Shown one piece after another: positions 37,670 to 48,444 of a stretch of 64,000 nt of DNA. The DNA is from Actinernus sp. WN-2022 (taxonomy: Eukaryota; Cnidaria; Anthozoa; Actiniaria; Actinernidae): assembly GCA_030867875.1 (NCBI GenBank), contig JAOWCC010000655.1, forward strand, positions 12,980,269-13,044,268. The letters run 5' to 3'. Position numbers and translations under genes: made by a program. The notes below the pieces were generated by a model. It was given only the letters and a program-made list of their open reading frames with translations, made no database searches and was not told the DNA's origin. Positions within the stretch are counted from its first letter, which is position 1. Each line of letters opens with the position of its first letter.

Positions 37670-39337
37670 GAGGAGGCACGGAGGTAATTTCAGCTACCAT
37701 TATGAGGGGGGACGACGAGAGAGATGATGAGATCCCAACGCCGAATGCTAATTTACGGTCAAAGGCTGAGAATCAAGCTAGTAGAGATAGAGAGAGAATA
37801 GCTGAGGAAAATAAAAAGGTCGCAGTACTGAATGCCAATCTATTAGCGAAGTTTAAGAAACAATATCCACATGCAGATTGTCACCAGTTCTATGGATCCA
37901 CGAGCATACATAATTCAGGCAAATATTTGGTTTCAAGATGGGAATCATAGCTATTCGGTCTATGGCGATGATATCTCCAATCCACGTGCTACCATTCAAA
38001 AACGTATCGATACCGCATTGTGGGATATGCATGGTGGTTTTCCACATACATTAACACTAGATAAAAGTGTGAAATATCCTATTACAGCAGTCCCAGATGC
38101 CGAAAAAGCACAAGATATCGATCTCACTAATCTATGGATATACGTCACGCCTACGAAAAAGTTCAATGCAGGCGTACCCAACATATTCAAAGAGACCGTC
38201 GTAAAGCATGTAACAGCAAAGGAGTCCCATCATTGGTTATCAGGTCCAGATTTCAAATATTGGCCTCAACGATTGAATTTTGCAACGTGGTGTGCGACTT
38301 CTGGATGTGGAGTGTCATTGTTTGATCCTATTTTCAAAACGTATCCACCCATCGTTCAAGGGTTCCTACGATTTCACGTTTATTTCACAATACGAAGAAT
38401 TCTACATGAACTTGGTGGTCCTCTACCTAATGACTCTTCTTTCAAGCAAAATGATAACCTTTATAGCAAAGCAGCTCTGGAGAAATTGTGCATCGAGTTT
38501 GGTATACCCCGAACACCAGACTTTCGATGGCACGGAGGTAGGAATCGCGGATTAGGAGATGTATTCCTTTTGTACGGTGATGGTTATAGAAAGGTCCACG
38601 TAATCCGAGGTTACGACGAAGAAGCAGATAATTTTCCCAACCACAATAATTTGTTTAAAGATGAAGGAGGTAGGGAGGACAAGGGAACTCTGATAGCTTT
38701 TATTCGGAACGATGAACACGAAGGAAAACAATACAATTGGTTTATGCCACCAATCGGTAAGGGATTGACGTATGCTGGATTAGGTAGATTGAATCGATCT
38801 GTCGAGGCTTTTGGATATTGCATTTTAGGTGCTCAAGCAGACCTGAACGAATCCATCATAGATAGATCCAATGTCGAAGAAAAGTTTAAGAAATTGGTCG
38901 AAGTCGCTATTATCGAAAACGATTTAACGGTAAGCTATAATAACTATCTTACAGCTATACTACACACACATAAGAGGCTTGATCTAGCAATAGCTGTAGG
39001 TGTGCGATTACTGCCAAGCAATCTGGTGTACCACATCGGAAAGAAGGATGGCTATAAAAATCCAATCCCGAAAGCCACGAAAGATATGGTGGTTGGTGAA
39101 AACGATATTAATAGAGATGTTCTCGAAACCAAATCCCCACCACCAAATATGGAAGGACAGATCCAAAAGAAACAATTACCACATAGTGCAAAGCGACAAG
39201 TTCCACATAGTCCTACTCCACGACGAGTTCCACAGGCCACCATGGCTCCTACTCCACGACGAGTTCCACAACATGAGACCATTCTAGTAATGGTATCTAT
39301 CGCAGGAGCTGTAATCGCATGGGCGTTATTTCGTTAA
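37670..39337 (+). pseudogene. Polinton structural protein of unknown role, C-terminal membrane anchor (copy 2, N-terminal frameshift)
   Basis: The main frame (to 39,337) is 488 codons when read from 37,871. The expected N-terminal part lies in another frame (37,702-37,950: NLRSKAENQASRDRERIAEENK, then KFKKQYPHAD). A frameshift near 37,900 is therefore inferred by comparison with copy 1. The core (LTNLWIYVTPTKKFNAG, FATWCATSGCGVSLFDP, RFHVYFTIRRILHELGG) is strongly conserved. The C-terminal region has tandem [VT]P[RH]-type repeats (APTPRRVPQ twice) and ends in a hydrophobic helix (TILVMVSIAGAVIAWALF) plus Arg. A tail-anchored virion or host-membrane protein is plausible. I know no enzymatic motif in it. 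Confidence 0.6.
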
Positions 39338-40387
39338 CGTCGTTTGTATTGCTCTATTGTGATCACCACTATAGCTACGATGAATAACCAAATATTCTCT
39401 GCTAATACTCCTAGAGCTTTACCGGCCATAGTAAATATGAAATTCGCAATTGATCCAATCATTCCAGGTAGTATCTGTCCAAGTTTCTTTCCCATTTCCT
39501 TTAACAACTTACCTGTCGTTTTTAATCCCTTCTTTACTACGTCTGCCACTTTGTCGATACCATCTTTTACTGGTTTCGGTATGGATTTCGATAACTGGGA
39601 AACTATTATACTAATGATGGCACCAATAGCAGTTACGACAGCAAGAACGGTCATTCCATACTTTCTGAAAATGTATTTGATCCTCTCACGTAGCGACGTA
39701 CGTTCTAGTATGGCTTCTTCTTGACGTTCAAGTAATTCTCTTGCCCTACTAATAGACATTAACTCCTTCTTAGCTACTTCTTTCTGAGCATCGGTCGATT
39801 CGGAGTCTCTAAGAATAGAATAATCATTTGCTTCCCGATCAGCGAGTTGTCGTTCTGCAAATATTACTTCATTGGCAGCCTCTTCATTATTTGGTCCTAA
39901 GGCCTCTTTGAGAGCTTTCCTCATCCTTACACGTAATTTCCTATATTTCTCATCACCGACGAATAGACGCGTAAAGGGTTAATTCTTTGCTTCCAAGTTC
40001 GCGAACTTGGATTTGTTCGTCTATTAAGGAGATTTCGATGTTATGTCGAATGCCCGCATCCATATATTGCTCCTTTACTATGCCAACCAGCATTTCTTTT
40101 GCCGAATCTTGAATAGTTTGATTGAATGTGAATCCTCGAAGTGGGTCATCACCTTCTATGGCATAGTCATGCAAATCATCCATGGTAATTGTCTCACTAC
40201 CTCCTATGGCATAGTCATGCAAATCATCTTGATTATCACCCAATAAGCGAGCCACATATCTTTCATTTGCTTCTCGTTCTCGTCGATCTTCTTCATCTCG
40301 TTCTCGTCGATTTTCTTCATCTTCGTATCTATCGGTATTATCCTCAGGTCTCATATCAACGTCGACCCTACCTTCCATATTGAACAT
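39334..40387 (-). pseudogene. Coiled-coil membrane protein of Polinton (copy 2, frameshifted)
   Basis: The N-terminal frame starts at 40,387 (MFNMEGRVDVDMRPE). It has a strongly acidic and basic low-complexity stretch and two DDLHDYAI repeats, and ends at 39,953. A frameshift near 39,945 leads to the C-terminal frame (39,924-39,334). That frame contains a long charged helix, SLRERIKYIFRKYGM, a hydrophobic helix, a lysine-rich stretch (KTTGKLLKEMGKKLGQILPG) and a final membrane helix ending EQYKRR. Copy 1 has an intact version (4,141-5,241). The four-base overlap of stop codons with the convergent gene is preserved. Confidence 0.6.
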
Positions 40388-40412
40388 AACTACATATCAT
40401 GGTATATTCAAC
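40388..40412. promoter_or_regulatory. Short bidirectional promoter upstream of MCP (copy 2)
   Basis: The 25-base gap is nearly identical to that of copy 1 (5,242-5,266), including TATATTCAACATG on the MCP side. Confidence 0.45.
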
Positions 40413-41648
40413 ATGATATCATCGAAGTTGATTCCCACACAAGCACTAAGAGAGCCACTCGCTCTCAAAGCTCAACGAACCCTATATAGGAAAACGTTCA
40501 CTCCATCATCTGCTAATCCAGGTGAGACGCTATACGTGGAAGTTCCAACGATGGGAGAAGATATCGTATTAGTTCCTGGTAGTTTAGCATTGTTGGGCGA
40601 CATCGTATTGTCTGGTGGACATGCCAATAATAAAGTTGTTGCAAATGTTGGACGGTGCTTAGTTATACATCGAGTTTGTAAGATGGGAGCTGAAATAGTA
40701 GAAGACATTGCTCGGTCGGATCTATTACAAACATATTCCGATATCTATCTATCTACGCAGGAGAGAGAATCGAGAGTACAACAAGGTATCCAATCAGATA
40801 ACACAAATAAGCTACGATCTAAGGCCGGTGATGCAGGTACTTCAGATACTGGTGAGAATGCACTACTAGCTGCATATGGTTCCAAATATAGAATTCCGTT
40901 AGACGTTGATATTATGACACAACATGGAGATCTATATCCACATGCGTTAGAAGACACTATTTCATTCTAGTTAACTCTAGCTCGCGCCATCGAGATAATA
41001 GTTGGATCAGATTCGACAAAGATAGGCACATATAAGCTTATCAACATCCAGTTAGAATACGAATCAATCAAGAATGAAACACTAGCCAGGAATGCATTTC
41101 ACAAATATGAAAAAGGTACTGCATTCCTATACGATCACGCCGTTCACTTTAAGATGGTACCTATTGCCAAGGCATCAGATACTTTGATATCTCAGAATAT
41201 AAATGTTCCACGACGATCATTTGCTGGGTTACTTCTACTATTCGTGAATCCATCCACTACCGGCACGCGAGATAGCGAATCATTCGTAAATCCTGATATT
41301 TCGAAGATAGAGATAGACGTAAATGGAGTTCCAAATAGATTCTTTCCAGGAGGTATGTTAACACCAGATTTCTGGGAGGCCGCAAAAGTATGGTTTGGTA
41401 CATCCAATACTTCTATGACTCCTACCAAATTTTACAACAATAGATTTGCCATCCTAGTCGATTGTCGCACAGCAAAGGATTCCTCTGCTCATGGCGATGG
41501 AATGGCACAAACTGGTGGTGGAAAAGATATCGATATTCGTATATATAGAACTTTAAAAGGAAGTGGAAACGTAAACATGCATATCTACGTCCTTGCGGAT
41601 GCTCAGCTTAATATATTGAATAGATCCTTACATAGTATAACATATTGA
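40413..41648 (+). pseudogene. Double jelly-roll type major capsid protein (copy 2, one nonsense codon)
   Basis: Reading from 40,413 (MISSKLIPTQALREP) the frame is uninterrupted for 411 codons except for a TAG at 40,968-40,970, where copy 1 has GAG (FELT). The first half contains TLYVEVPTMGEDIVLVPGSL and DIARSDLLQTYSDIYLS. The second half contains NVPRRSFAGLLLLF, VNGVPNRFFPGGM, DFWEAAKVWFG, FAILVDCRTAKDS and YVLADAQLNILNR. These match the Polinton/adintovirus capsid pattern as I recall it. At about 410 residues it is on the small side for Polinton capsid proteins. The ATPase follows 12 bases downstream. A single nonsense codon makes this the least damaged MCP here. Confidence 0.7.
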
Positions 41649-41660
41649 TGTATACATCGG

Positions 41661-43879
41661 ATGGATTCTCTCGTAGAACATATTCCATTCAACACACTTA
41701 TAGTATGTCCAACGAATTGTGGAAAGACTGCATTTCTCATAGAACAACTTCGTGGACCATTTCGTGGTAAGTTCGATTACATAGTATTAATTTGTCCTAC
41801 GTATGCCCATAACGAAACATATCGTGGATTTGCCAATCGAGATCCACACTTTTATGTTATATCTCCACCGCAGGATGCTATCGATACCACATTAAATATT
41901 TGTGCAACCTTTTGGTCAGGTACCAATACATTATTGATTCTTGATGATTGTGCCGCATCAAAAGATGTAAAACGAAGAACTGACAAGCTAGTAGATTTAG
42001 CATTTTCTGCTCGACATATAGGACTATCTATTTGGGTGTTATCCCAACAATTAACGAGTATATGTAAACCTTTTCGTGAGAACGTACAGTCCCGCCGGGA
42101 ATTATAGGGACATCCGACCGCGGAAAAACCTAGGTCATTGGACGCGGTGCCGCGGTTTTCTGCCGAGGTCATTCCAGAATGACCGCGGCGTTTTTGAAAA
42201 CGCCGCGGTTTGCATATTGAGGTCATCAACCGAGGCGCTTGCCGCGGCTCAGAGCCGAAATGAAAATTCTTTTGGAAAGTGAAATTTCACTTTTGGTGAA
42301 GTGATATTTCACAAGTGATATTTTCCTTCTAGAGAAGTATCTTGAAACTCGGCAGACACTGTTTAAAAACTTCTCAATATTTATACACATCATTAATACA
42401 CATCAACATTTTATTCTTCGTCTGGTTCACGATTTCAACGGCGCCGTTGTTTGGAAACAAACTTCTTCAAACTCGGCACGCTAAACCGCCAATAAAAAAA
42501 GCTTTAACTTCTCGGACTTCGCTCGCTAGGACACATCAACATTTTATTCTTCGTCTGGTTCACGACTTCAACGGCGCCGTTGTTTGTCACTCTAAAACAA
42601 ACTTCTTCAAACTCGGCACGCTAAACCGCCATTAAAAAAAGCTTTAACTTCTCGGACTTCGCTCGCTAAGACACATCAACATTTTATTCTTCGTCTGGTT
42701 CACGACTTCAACGGCGCCGTTGTTTGTCACTCTAAAACAAACTTCTTCAAACTCGGATATTTTCACGTCAGCCTCCAAGATCTTTGTAAAAGTCATCGTA
42801 TAAAGTTTTCAAGTAAATTCGGACCATATTGTGAGTCGTAAAATAAACAAAACAACGGCTGCTCGCTTAGTTCCCAGACCGGCGGTGCGTGGCCCGCTTC
42901 AAAGCTTGACTCACTTGCTGAGCGCAAAGCATAACACCAAATAAACTTTTGCTTCAGTGTAGTTTCACATTTACGGTAGACCGTTGTCTTGTTACTAGTA
43001 TTAAAAGGTTTCGGCAGAAATCATTGTAAATGCTTGCGTTAGGTATTAAAATCTCAACTCTTAATTTTCACGTGCAATCAGTCAGGCGTGAATGTGTCAG
43101 TCAGGCGTGAATGTGCCAGAAAACTTACAGAACATCAACAGAGTTTTGAAGCAACGTTTGTCATATTGAAAACGTGCAAAAACGTCTTTACTCTTATCAG
43201 AAAACTTCTACTGGGAAATTGCCATTCCTTCTGAATTAAAAGAGCTTCAATGCATCGGAACACCAGTCAGTTCGCGTAAATGTAAATGAATTGCGCCCCG
43301 CGGTATTTGTGTCAGAAATGAGACACGCGTCTGGCTGACAGTTCACAATTGACGGGTTAGGGTTAGTTCGTCACAGTTTATTCCCATAAAGCTAACAGTT
43401 CGATGTACTGTCGTTTTTTGTTTGTGTGTTTAACTTTCAAATAAAGCACTTCACGGCACTGACTAGTTCGCCACAATCTCACTTGTTCAAGTTGACACAT
43501 GTACACTGTATCCCAAACCTCGGTTACGACCTCGGTTAGCGCCGCATCCAAGAATGACTGCGGCGTTTTCAAAACGACCGCGGCGGCCGCAAAAATGACC
43601 GAGGTTTACCGAGGAAAAACCGCGGTCATTGCACGAGGTATGGACGCGGTAAATGTCCCTATAATTTCCGGCGGGGCTGTAGCTATCGTAGTAGCATTTC
43701 ATACGGCATCGGTTATAGATGGTAAAAGGATATTTGAAGATTATGGAGGCTCACAAGAATGTAATGAGTTACGAACGATACTTAGATCTCACAAGTTTGC
43801 TCGCATATGTTTTTGTTTGAGACATCCTTTCGTAGTCGTGTTAGAGCTACCCGCACCTATAACATATTATCATGGATGA
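41661..43879 (+). pseudogene. A32-like packaging ATPase (copy 2, split by a MITE)
   Basis: The 5' part (41,661-42,086) encodes residues 1-142. Walker A is at 16-23, with Cys in place of the first Gly (CPTNCGKT). Walker B is at 91-97 (LLILDDC), and WVLSQQLTSI follows. After residue 142 (CKPFRENV) a 1,593-base element intervenes, and the gene continues at about 43,682 as AIVVAFHTASVIDGKRIF to the stop at 43,879. Ignoring the insertion the reading frame would be continuous, so the transposon is the only visible lesion. The stop overlaps the next gene by 8 bases. Confidence 0.75.
42087..43679. mobile_element. TA-flanked MITE with internal tandem repeats (Tc1/mariner-pogo type)
   Basis: Ends start CAG[T/C]CCCGCCGG[G/A]AATTATA and are inverted; TA lies on both sides (42,085-42,086 and 43,680-43,681). 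CAG-starting termini and TA duplication point to the Tc1/mariner-pogo group. Subterminal regions are full of CCGCGGT/GACCGCGG motifs. A tandem array of about 141-base units (about 42,400-42,760, nearly three units) lies inside. No transposase is seen. Confidence 0.75.
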
Positions 43880-44426
43880 TTACATCAAAGAACTGGATCC
43901 GATCGTATTGGAACTTCCAACCAAATTGGAGGGCATCGAAGAATGTCGGGAAGCACTTTCGATTTTAGCTGCAATGGGTACTACGAAAGAATATCTAGGA
44001 CAGAATTTCTCCCTAGTAGATATATCTAAACTATCTGAGAAGGACGTAAAACGTTTGCATAGTAGATACCAGGCCGTAGTAGCTAAGCAAATAACAGGAT
44101 GCTTAGTAAATGGAGCACTACGTTTAGTTACTCGCGCAGTCGCATACGTAATTCCAATAGATGACCAACAAGCACTGTTTAAGGACCTACAAGAAGACCA
44201 CCTAGTTCGCAATGAGATATCTGCCGTAGCGGGTCTATTATCACTTAAAACAGGTCGATTCGTGGCTCTAGCTAGTGCTTTATTCCACGTATCTGATCAC
44301 ATAGTCGTTCCTAGTATCTCTGATACCACTCCTATTGAACCTTCGCAAGTACTTACTATATCGAATCAAGATCATGGAAGAAACGGATCAGATAACTGCG
44401 AATCCACCAACGACTGCACCAACTAA
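43872..44426 (+). CDS. Conserved Polinton helical protein (copy 2, intact)
   Basis: The product is 184 residues (MDDYIKELDPIVLELP...). A variable acidic N-terminus is followed by conserved ALSILAAMGTTKEYLG, a KLSEKDVKRLHSRYQAV helix, a hydrophobic helix (NGALRLVTRAVAYVIPID), an amphipathic stretch and a second hydrophobic region (GRFVALASALFHVSDH). This is the only intact version in the window and shows what the frameshifted copies 1 and 3 should look like. It sits between the ATPase and the small membrane proteins in all three copies, overlapping both neighbours. No recognised domain; a packaging or virion cofactor is suggested by position only. Confidence 0.65.
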   Translation: MDDYIKELDPIVLELPTKLEGIEECREALSILAAMGTTKEYLGQNFSLVDISKLSEKDVKRLHSRYQAVVAKQITGCLVNGALRLVTRAVAYVIPIDDQQALFKDLQEDHLVRNEISAVAGLLSLKTGRFVALASALFHVSDHIVVPSISDTTPIEPSQVLTISNQDHGRNGSDNCESTNDCTN

Positions 44427-44724
44427 AGTAAAAGATCCAAAGAAGGTCGCCGCTGGAAAAGCATTAGCACTAAGTAATAAACTTGCCAGAGAGGCTCAAA
44501 AGAGAGAGATGGCACGTGAAAGTGAATTATCTAAAGAAATCGACGTAGAGGAAAGTTGGACTAAAAATATATCTATTACTACTACTATCGCAGTTATTGG
44601 CACGGGTGCTGCATTGGTTGGAGCGTACTATCAATACAGAAGATATAGAGATGACACTCCTAAGAACGTTAGTACGATACGACCCGCAAGTCCGATAAAG
44701 ACTACGGTACCAGATATGGAGTAA
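44374..44724 (+). CDS. Small basic single-pass membrane protein (copy 2)
   Basis: The product is 116 residues from the ATG at 44,374 (MEETDQITANPPTTA). The lysine-rich PKKVAAGKALALSNKLA segment, one hydrophobic helix (TTIAVIGTGAALVGAYYQYR) and the PDME ending are shared with copies 1 and 3. It overlaps the preceding gene by 53 bases in another frame. Intact in all three copies, which is unusual in this decayed set. Confidence 0.65.
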   Translation: MEETDQITANPPTTAPTKVKDPKKVAAGKALALSNKLAREAQKREMARESELSKEIDVEESWTKNISITTTIAVIGTGAALVGAYYQYRRYRDDTPKNVSTIRPASPIKTTVPDME

Positions 44725-44758
44725 CATTTAAAGACTAGAGACCATACTATATATTAGG

Positions 44759-44958
44759 ATGGATAAAGAATTGACGAAAGCAGCAACCGATGCTGCTATG
44801 ATAACTGGACTTGCTACTGGTATTGGGTGGATCGTAAATTAAAAAAGGCTACCAAGGAATCTATGCTTAGTGATCCTTCTATTTCTATTATAAATTATGT
44901 GAAGTGGACTGCCGTGATAGCTGGTAGCATATATGCAAAACAATATCTCGAGAAATAA
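44759..44958 (+). pseudogene. Small hydrophobic Polinton protein (copy 2, frameshifted)
   Basis: It starts MDKELTKAATDAAMITGLA and closes after GIGWIVN. The second half (MLSDPSISIINYVKWTAVIAG, then AKQYLEK) is open in another frame to the TAA at 44,956. The lesion lies near 44,838, beside an A-run. Intact form: 13,996-14,217. Confidence 0.5.
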
Positions 44959-44982
44959 AAGACCAAACCAAAGGATTCGTAG

Positions 44983-45417
44983 ATGGCTTCAGCTATCGCA
45001 ATGACCATTTTCGGAGCAGTTTTGAATGCAACGGCATTTACTGGTGGTGGAGTGCTTGCTAAGATGTTTAGTGGAAAAGATGAAACTGCTAATATAGAAC
45101 GAGAGAGACACGATAGGGCAACGGAAAAATTCGATGCTGCTAGGGAGGCATATATCGAAGAACGTCAAAAATTGTCCGATTGGACGCGCGAAAGGGAAGT
45201 TACTGAACGCGATGGTTACAATATTCTACGCGATATCCACCGAGCTTTTGTGCAATCCGATAAATTACGTCAGTCACTGAAACGACTCGAGGCAATGAAA
45301 GAACCTCGTTTATCCGACTACTATCAACCCTCAAGCAATCAGAAGACTGGTGAGTTGATCTATGTTGGTGGTGGAATGCTAGTTGCTGGATATGCTATTA
45401 GTCGATATGCTTTTTAA
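44983..45417 (+). CDS. Membrane protein with two terminal hydrophobic segments (copy 2, intact)
   Basis: The product is 144 residues. The N-terminal hydrophobic segment (SAIAMTIFGAVLNATAFTGG) is followed by FSGKDETANIERERHDRAT, a long charged helix and the conserved RLSDYYQPSSNQKTGEL motif. A C-terminal hydrophobic helix (IYVGGGMLVAGYAISRY) closes it. This organisation suggests a hairpin, both ends in a membrane with a helical domain between. Copies 1 and 3 are frameshifted. It is followed after 119 bases by the integrase gene; in copy 1 an extra gene and a repeat array occupy this gap. Confidence 0.65.
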   Translation: MASAIAMTIFGAVLNATAFTGGGVLAKMFSGKDETANIERERHDRATEKFDAAREAYIEERQKLSDWTREREVTERDGYNILRDIHRAFVQSDKLRQSLKRLEAMKEPRLSDYYQPSSNQKTGELIYVGGGMLVAGYAISRYAF

Positions 45418-45536
45418 AAACGAGGATTTTTACAATCGACGAGGTACTAGATAACTAAGAGAAGAAAAGAATAAAGACTATAGTCGACCCGCTTTTTTTG
45501 TGCTTGTTGAAGGTTAGAATGCGTATATATATATCA

Positions 45537-46580
45537 ATGGATGCTAAACTAAGTTTACGATACTATAGTCCGAGTGGTTATTGGAAAGGACTTGCAGCGA
45601 TTAAGCATCTTTCCAATGCGACTGGTATTTCTGAAGATGCGACGCGTATGTGGCTAGAAAAACAAGCTATATGGCAGATTTATTTACCAGCGCCCAAATA
45701 CGTTCCACGACCTAAATTCGATGTATCTACACCAAATGAAGTTCACCAAGCTGATTTGATATTCCTACCTCATGATCGCCCTGGACGTGGAAGAAAGCTA
45801 TATAAGTATGCATTGACAATTGTGGATGTCGCTTCGAGATACAAAGAAGCCGAACCATTAGCTACTAAAGAATCTAAAGAGGTTGCTGCGGCATTTGAGA
45901 GAATCTATAAGAGAAGTCCATTGGTATGGCCAAAGTTATTGCAGGTCGATCCTGGTAGAGAATTCATGGGAACGATGTCTTCGCTACTAGATAAACATAA
46001 AGTCTCTGTAAGACGTGGAAGAGTTGATATACATAGGGATCAAGCAATAGTTGAACGATTTAATCGTACATTAGCTGAGAGATTGTTTGGATACCAATAT
46101 GCTCAAGAAATGGTACTTACTTCGCAAGGAAATGACGATAGATCTGTCGAATGGGTAGTTCGTTTACCAATGGTGGTTAAAGCATTGAATAATGAGGTTA
46201 CACGTTTGACAGGGAAAGAACCATCCATAGCAATTACCAAAGATGGAATCGAATCGAAGCCATCAGAACCAGCACATAATCGACCGATTGGTCTCAAGGA
46301 GGAAAGACTTCCATTTGGCGTTTTCATTAGGTATCTTTATGCTCCTGGTGAATTAGAAGGTGGTCGACGTCGTGCGACCGATCCAATATGGTCACTTTCC
46401 ATATACCAACAAAGACGCATCGTAATCAGGCTTGATGGGCCAGTCCTTTACTATTTGACGATACCACAAATAACGACGCAACGATCGAAAGTCGTCCCAT
46501 ACCGCGGATTCGTTCGTGAAGAGCTCCTTGTCATTCCCAGAAATACCATGCTGCCACCTGATAGCGTTCTCATCCGTTAA
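45537..46580 (+). CDS. Polinton rve-family integrase (copy 2, intact)
   Basis: The product is 347 residues from the ATG at 45,537 (MDAKLSLRYYSPSGYWKG). An N-terminal helical region is followed by the rve core: D73 in HQADLIF, D138 in QVDPGREF and E173 in AIVERFNRTLAERLF, with 34 residues between the second Asp and the Glu. A C-terminal domain with RYLYAPGELEGG, a WSL segment and RGFVREELLVIPRN looks like a small SH3/chromo-type fold region. All catalytic residues are present and the frame is open, so this is the best preserved enzyme of copy 2. It would insert linear DNA and create the TGAGA-type duplication. TATATATATATCA lies just before the start. Confidence 0.8.
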   Translation: MDAKLSLRYYSPSGYWKGLAAIKHLSNATGISEDATRMWLEKQAIWQIYLPAPKYVPRPKFDVSTPNEVHQADLIFLPHDRPGRGRKLYKYALTIVDVASRYKEAEPLATKESKEVAAAFERIYKRSPLVWPKLLQVDPGREFMGTMSSLLDKHKVSVRRGRVDIHRDQAIVERFNRTLAERLFGYQYAQEMVLTSQGNDDRSVEWVVRLPMVVKALNNEVTRLTGKEPSIAITKDGIESKPSEPAHNRPIGLKEERLPFGVFIRYLYAPGELEGGRRRATDPIWSLSIYQQRRIVIRLDGPVLYYLTIPQITTQRSKVVPYRGFVREELLVIPRNTMLPPDSVLIR

Positions 46581-46898
46581 TGGTGATGATCCCCTTCTTA
46601 CGTTACATTCGAGACATGTCAGTCTAACGTTGTCGCGAGTGTGTCCCATAGAGTTATCTATCCTATCGACTGAGAATTGTTGCGGATCCCATGAAGTATA
46701 AATCCATAACAATTCTATATTACATGCAGAACATAAGTTGTTTTGAACTTTCTTGAGCTGCAATATATCATAGACCTTTAAGTTGAATCCTTGTAATCCC
46801 TTATCTTGATCACTACGCTTATAGTTCACGAGCTTTCTGTAAATTTTTGCCCCACTCCCCAACATATTAATTGGACCGAAGTTAAAGCTGACATTCAT
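46392..46898 (-). pseudogene. HNH-nuclease C-terminus of the copy 2 polymerase gene (partial)
   Basis: The minus-strand frame from about 46,850 carries AKIYRKLVNYKRSDQDKG, then NNLCSACNIELLW, FSVDRIDNSMGHTRDNV and RLTCLECNVRRG, an HNH/zinc fold with CxxC and CxxC pairs around D-R-I-D-N. The first 15 or so residues of the open frame (MNVSFNF...) are antisense Penelope sequence and not native. In related metazoan and fungal proteins I recall an HNH module of this kind at the C-terminus of a polymerase-like polyprotein whose palm resembles 54,591-56,691, so the two pieces probably formed one gene. The frame runs on antisense into the integrase 3' end (to 46,392). Whether that overlap is real is uncertain. 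Confidence 0.6.
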
Positions 46899-48444
46899 GA
46901 TTTTTCACGTCGCATGCGCCTGTTAGAGTTCTTTCACGATCACACATTTAATACTGAACCTAATCCGTTCCACGTTAAAAGTAATTGGACTCCACCTCCT
47001 AACAGAGATTCTGCCTTAGACGCTTTTTTAACTGCTGTAGAACAGGACATTTTAACCACCAAACCTAAACGTATTCGTGACAACCTTACACCCCGCGAAC
47101 GACAAGCCTCACAGACGCACTGACCTAATAATTAAACCAGCCGATAAAGGCTCGGGTACCGTAATTATGGACACAGTCTCGTACGTTAGTGAATGTGTAA
47201 GACAACTTAGTGACGCTAATTTTTACGAAGAACAAGATAACGACATTACCGACCACATTAATAAACGCGTACAGACATACATTAAACGCATGCATCAAGA
47301 TAATATCATTGATGAAAAGACTCGACGTTACCTCGTACAAACAGACCCTAAACCTGGACGCTTTTACATATTGCCTAAAATCCACAAACCTGGTAACCCC
47401 GGACGACCCATTATATCCAGTAACAATCACCCCACAGAACGTATTTCACATTTTGTCGACTACCACCTTAAACCTCTTGTTGCCGAAACTACTTCATTCA
47501 TCAAGGACACATCCCATTTTCTCAATAAACTCAATAACCTTGGTAACCTCCCAGACAATGCTATCCTAGTAACACTTGACGTATCATCGTTATATACTAA
47601 CATTCCACATAATGAAGGAATTGACGCCTGTCGCCACTTCCTTAATAAACGTACTAACCAATCTGCTTTACACACTGAAACTCTTTGTGATCTCATCAGA
47701 ATGATTCTTTCTATGAATATTTTTCATTTTAATTACAAACATTTTTTACAAACACACGGTACCGCCATGGGCACCAGAATGGCACCCTCTTATGCTAATC
47801 TCTTTCTAGCTAAATTTGAAGTTAACGCACTCTCTCACGCACCCCACCAGCCCTACTGTTGGTGGAGATACATTGACGACATATTCATAATCTGGACCCA
47901 CACGCTTGACCAACTTACAGAATTCGTCACTTATCTCAACGGCATCCACGCCACCATTAAATTTACTTCCTCTCACTCTTCTTCTAACATTCCTTTTTTG
48001 GACGTGAATGTCGGCCTTCACAACGGTCACATCGCTACAGATCTCTATACTAAACCTACTGATAAACATCAATATCTCTTGCACTCTTCATGCCATCCTA
48101 ACCACACCAAACGTGCCATACCTTTCAGCCTTGCTCTCAGACTTCGTCGCATCTGTTCTTCTAATGAAACTTTCATCTCACGCACTAATGAACTTAAATC
48201 GTATCTCAATAAACGAGGATATAACCGTAACTTTCTTAACAAAGAAATAGATCGTGTCAATAACATAACCCGCGCCGAAGCACTAGAGCCCAAACAAACA
48301 TCGGGCAGAATCCGGCGACATTTTCTGGGTCATGTGACACGGTTTCACGCGCTTGATTCAAATTTCTGCTCGAGCGCACATGCCAAATTACAAAGAAAAC
48401 TGGCCAAAACTCGGCTACATGCCGAAAATATTGTCGATTTTTAG
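46806..48444 (+). pseudogene. Penelope-like reverse transcriptase (frameshifted, no GIY-YIG)
   Basis: A first frame (to 47,123) reads FCPTPQHINWTEV, MRLLEFF and LTPRERQA, the usual N-terminal part. One frameshift near 47,105 joins the main frame (47,077-48,444), which has IIKPADKGSGTVIMD, PGRFYILPKIHKPGNPGRPI, LDVSSLYTNIPHNEG, GTAMGTRMAPSYANLF and YIDDIFIIW. Similarity ends near RAEALEPKQTS (about 48,300); the last 48 codons are unrelated sequence that happens to be open. The GIY-YIG endonuclease expected downstream in canonical Penelope elements is missing, so the insertion is 3'-truncated or of an endonuclease-less type. Confidence 0.75.
46835..48300 (+). mobile_element. Penelope-like element fragment inside Polinton copy 2
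   Basis: The left boundary lies where the polymerase HNH frame (RKLVNYK) switches to Penelope coding sequence, and the right boundary where reverse-transcriptase homology stops. No target duplication is clear at either end. Confidence 0.55.

Noticed and set aside
48301..48444. GIY-YIG endonuclease domain of the Penelope element
   Set aside because: The last 48 codons show no GIY-YIG pattern and do not continue reverse-transcriptase homology; they are unrelated sequence.
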